From an uncultured Lachnospiraceae bacterium (GTDB lineage Bacteria; Bacillota; Clostridia; Lachnospirales; Lachnospiraceae), in NCBI GenBank assembly GCA_937915975.1, contig CALGGL010000273.1, positions 1-7,119 of the forward strand: DNA of 7,119 nucleotides, read 5' to 3'. The notes beneath the pieces were generated by a model. It was given only the letters and a program-made list of their open reading frames with translations, did not search any database and was not told where the DNA came from. Shown here piece by piece: positions 6,604-7,119 of this stretch. The number at the start of each line of letters is the position of its first letter. Within the stretch, counting starts at the first letter, position 1. A program made the translations under genes and the position numbers.

Positions 6604-7119
6604 CTACATTCTAACATCAAACGAGTATCTTTTTACACTCTTTTCAAGCTCGTTACCAAGCATTTCGTTTACAACCATATTTTCAGGTAAAGCAAGTGCA
6701 GGCTCCCTTGTAATGACCTCATTGGTAAGTGAATGCCCCGTTTCTTTTATTGCTTTTTCAAGCATAGTCATATGCTCATCGATTATTCTGGCACTTTCCT
6801 CATCCTCAACATAAAATTTAGTATGAACATTGTTACCGTGAAGACTTACATGAACATCTGTCGGACCAAGGAATTTCATATCAAGATGAAGTAATGCACT
6901 GATATTATCCTTTGACTCCTGCATTTTCTTTTTGTTCATATATACAAAGAGCTCGGAATTTGCCTCATTACCATCCGTTCTGAAAGGAATTTGAGCGTAT
7001 GCGTACATATTATTAAGATTTTGCATAAAATCAATTCTTTCCTGCATTCCCTTTGCATTTTCGGATAAATTTTTACCTGCACTTCCGGAATTATCCGAAA
7101 ATGCTTTCATAAGCTTATC
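6604..7119 (-). CDS. FliK-like C-terminal (hook-length control) domain protein, 5'-truncated by window end
   Basis: The frame is open through the right edge, giving 171 visible residues and no start; the Met at 7110 is probably internal because the frame continues before it. A Ser/Asn-rich, poorly ordered segment leads into AQIPFRTDGNEANSELFVYM, then ISALLHLDMKFLGPTDVHVSLHGNNVHTKFYVEDEES and a helical end. The pattern of a hydrophobic strand, LGP, V-V-L, and a second strand carrying V-F/Y is that of the FliK C-terminal domain, which in flagella interacts with FlhB to stop hook growth. The paired FlhB-like gene 54 bases downstream supports the call. Identity as a true hook ruler is unproven: proteins of this style exist beside YlqH-type genes outside the main flagellar operons. 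The likely long, low-complexity N-terminal part lies outside the window. Confidence 0.72.
   Translation of the reverse strand, partial: DKLMKAFSDNSGSAGKNLSENAKGMQERIDFMQNLNNMYAYAQIPFRTDGNEANSELFVYMNKKKMQESKDNISALLHLDMKFLGPTDVHVSLHGNNVHTKFYVEDEESARIIDEHMTMLEKAIKETGHSLTNEVITREPALALPENMVVNEMLGNELEKSVKRYSFDVRM

Noticed and set aside
38..7119. A new multi-gene system combining Fn3 lipoprotein, Der, DUF512 and FlhB/FliK-like genes
   Set aside because: The adapter-marked break near 3156 separates the two halves into probably different organisms, so co-localisation carries no functional meaning.

Overview
The window is not one contiguous genome segment. It looks like an assembly chimera made of an Illumina adapter remnant, a spirochete-like (probably treponemal) piece, a short GC-rich stretch of unknown origin and a Lachnospiraceae-like Firmicutes piece. 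Taxonomic calls rest on protein style and gene order recognised by eye, not on a search.

Left part (38 to about 3049, + strand). Bases 4-37 are the TruSeq read-2 adapter, so the left contig end is technical. Genomic sequence then opens inside a 5'-truncated, AT-rich, Ser/Asn/Asp-rich gene of unknown function. Seventeen bases after its stop comes a gene for a lipoprotein with a clear lipobox (LTGC) and at least four complete fibronectin type III-like modules plus a broken fifth. Serial Fn3-like lipoproteins of this kind fit Treponema of host-associated or rumen type. The two genes differ strongly in base composition.

Junction (about 3049-3156). The lipoprotein frame stops making Fn3 sense near 3049. 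A GC-rich stretch of about 107 bases follows, and its last 18 bases resemble the adapter 3' end (15 of 18, last 8 exact). The next base begins clean Lachnospiraceae-type der sequence exactly at a codon boundary.

Right part (3157-7119, all - strand). This is a compact AT-rich operon-like block, read from right to left: FliK-like C-terminal domain protein (5'-truncated by the window end), small FlhB-like cytoplasmic-domain protein, YraN (UPF0102), PgeF/YfiH family protein, radical-SAM-like PDZ-DUF512 protein, and Der GTPase (3'-truncated at the junction). Gaps are 12-56 bases, each internal start has a Shine-Dalgarno match, and I see no terminator or promoter between genes. This is a housekeeping cluster (ribosome assembly, peptidoglycan quality control, conserved unknowns) next to flagellar-export-like orphans. 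It suggests a motile or formerly motile Lachnospiraceae such as a Butyrivibrio or Roseburia relative.

I found no CRISPR array, tRNA, rRNA, transposase or convincing new system. The most important observation is the chimera: the left and right gene sets should not be interpreted as neighbours.
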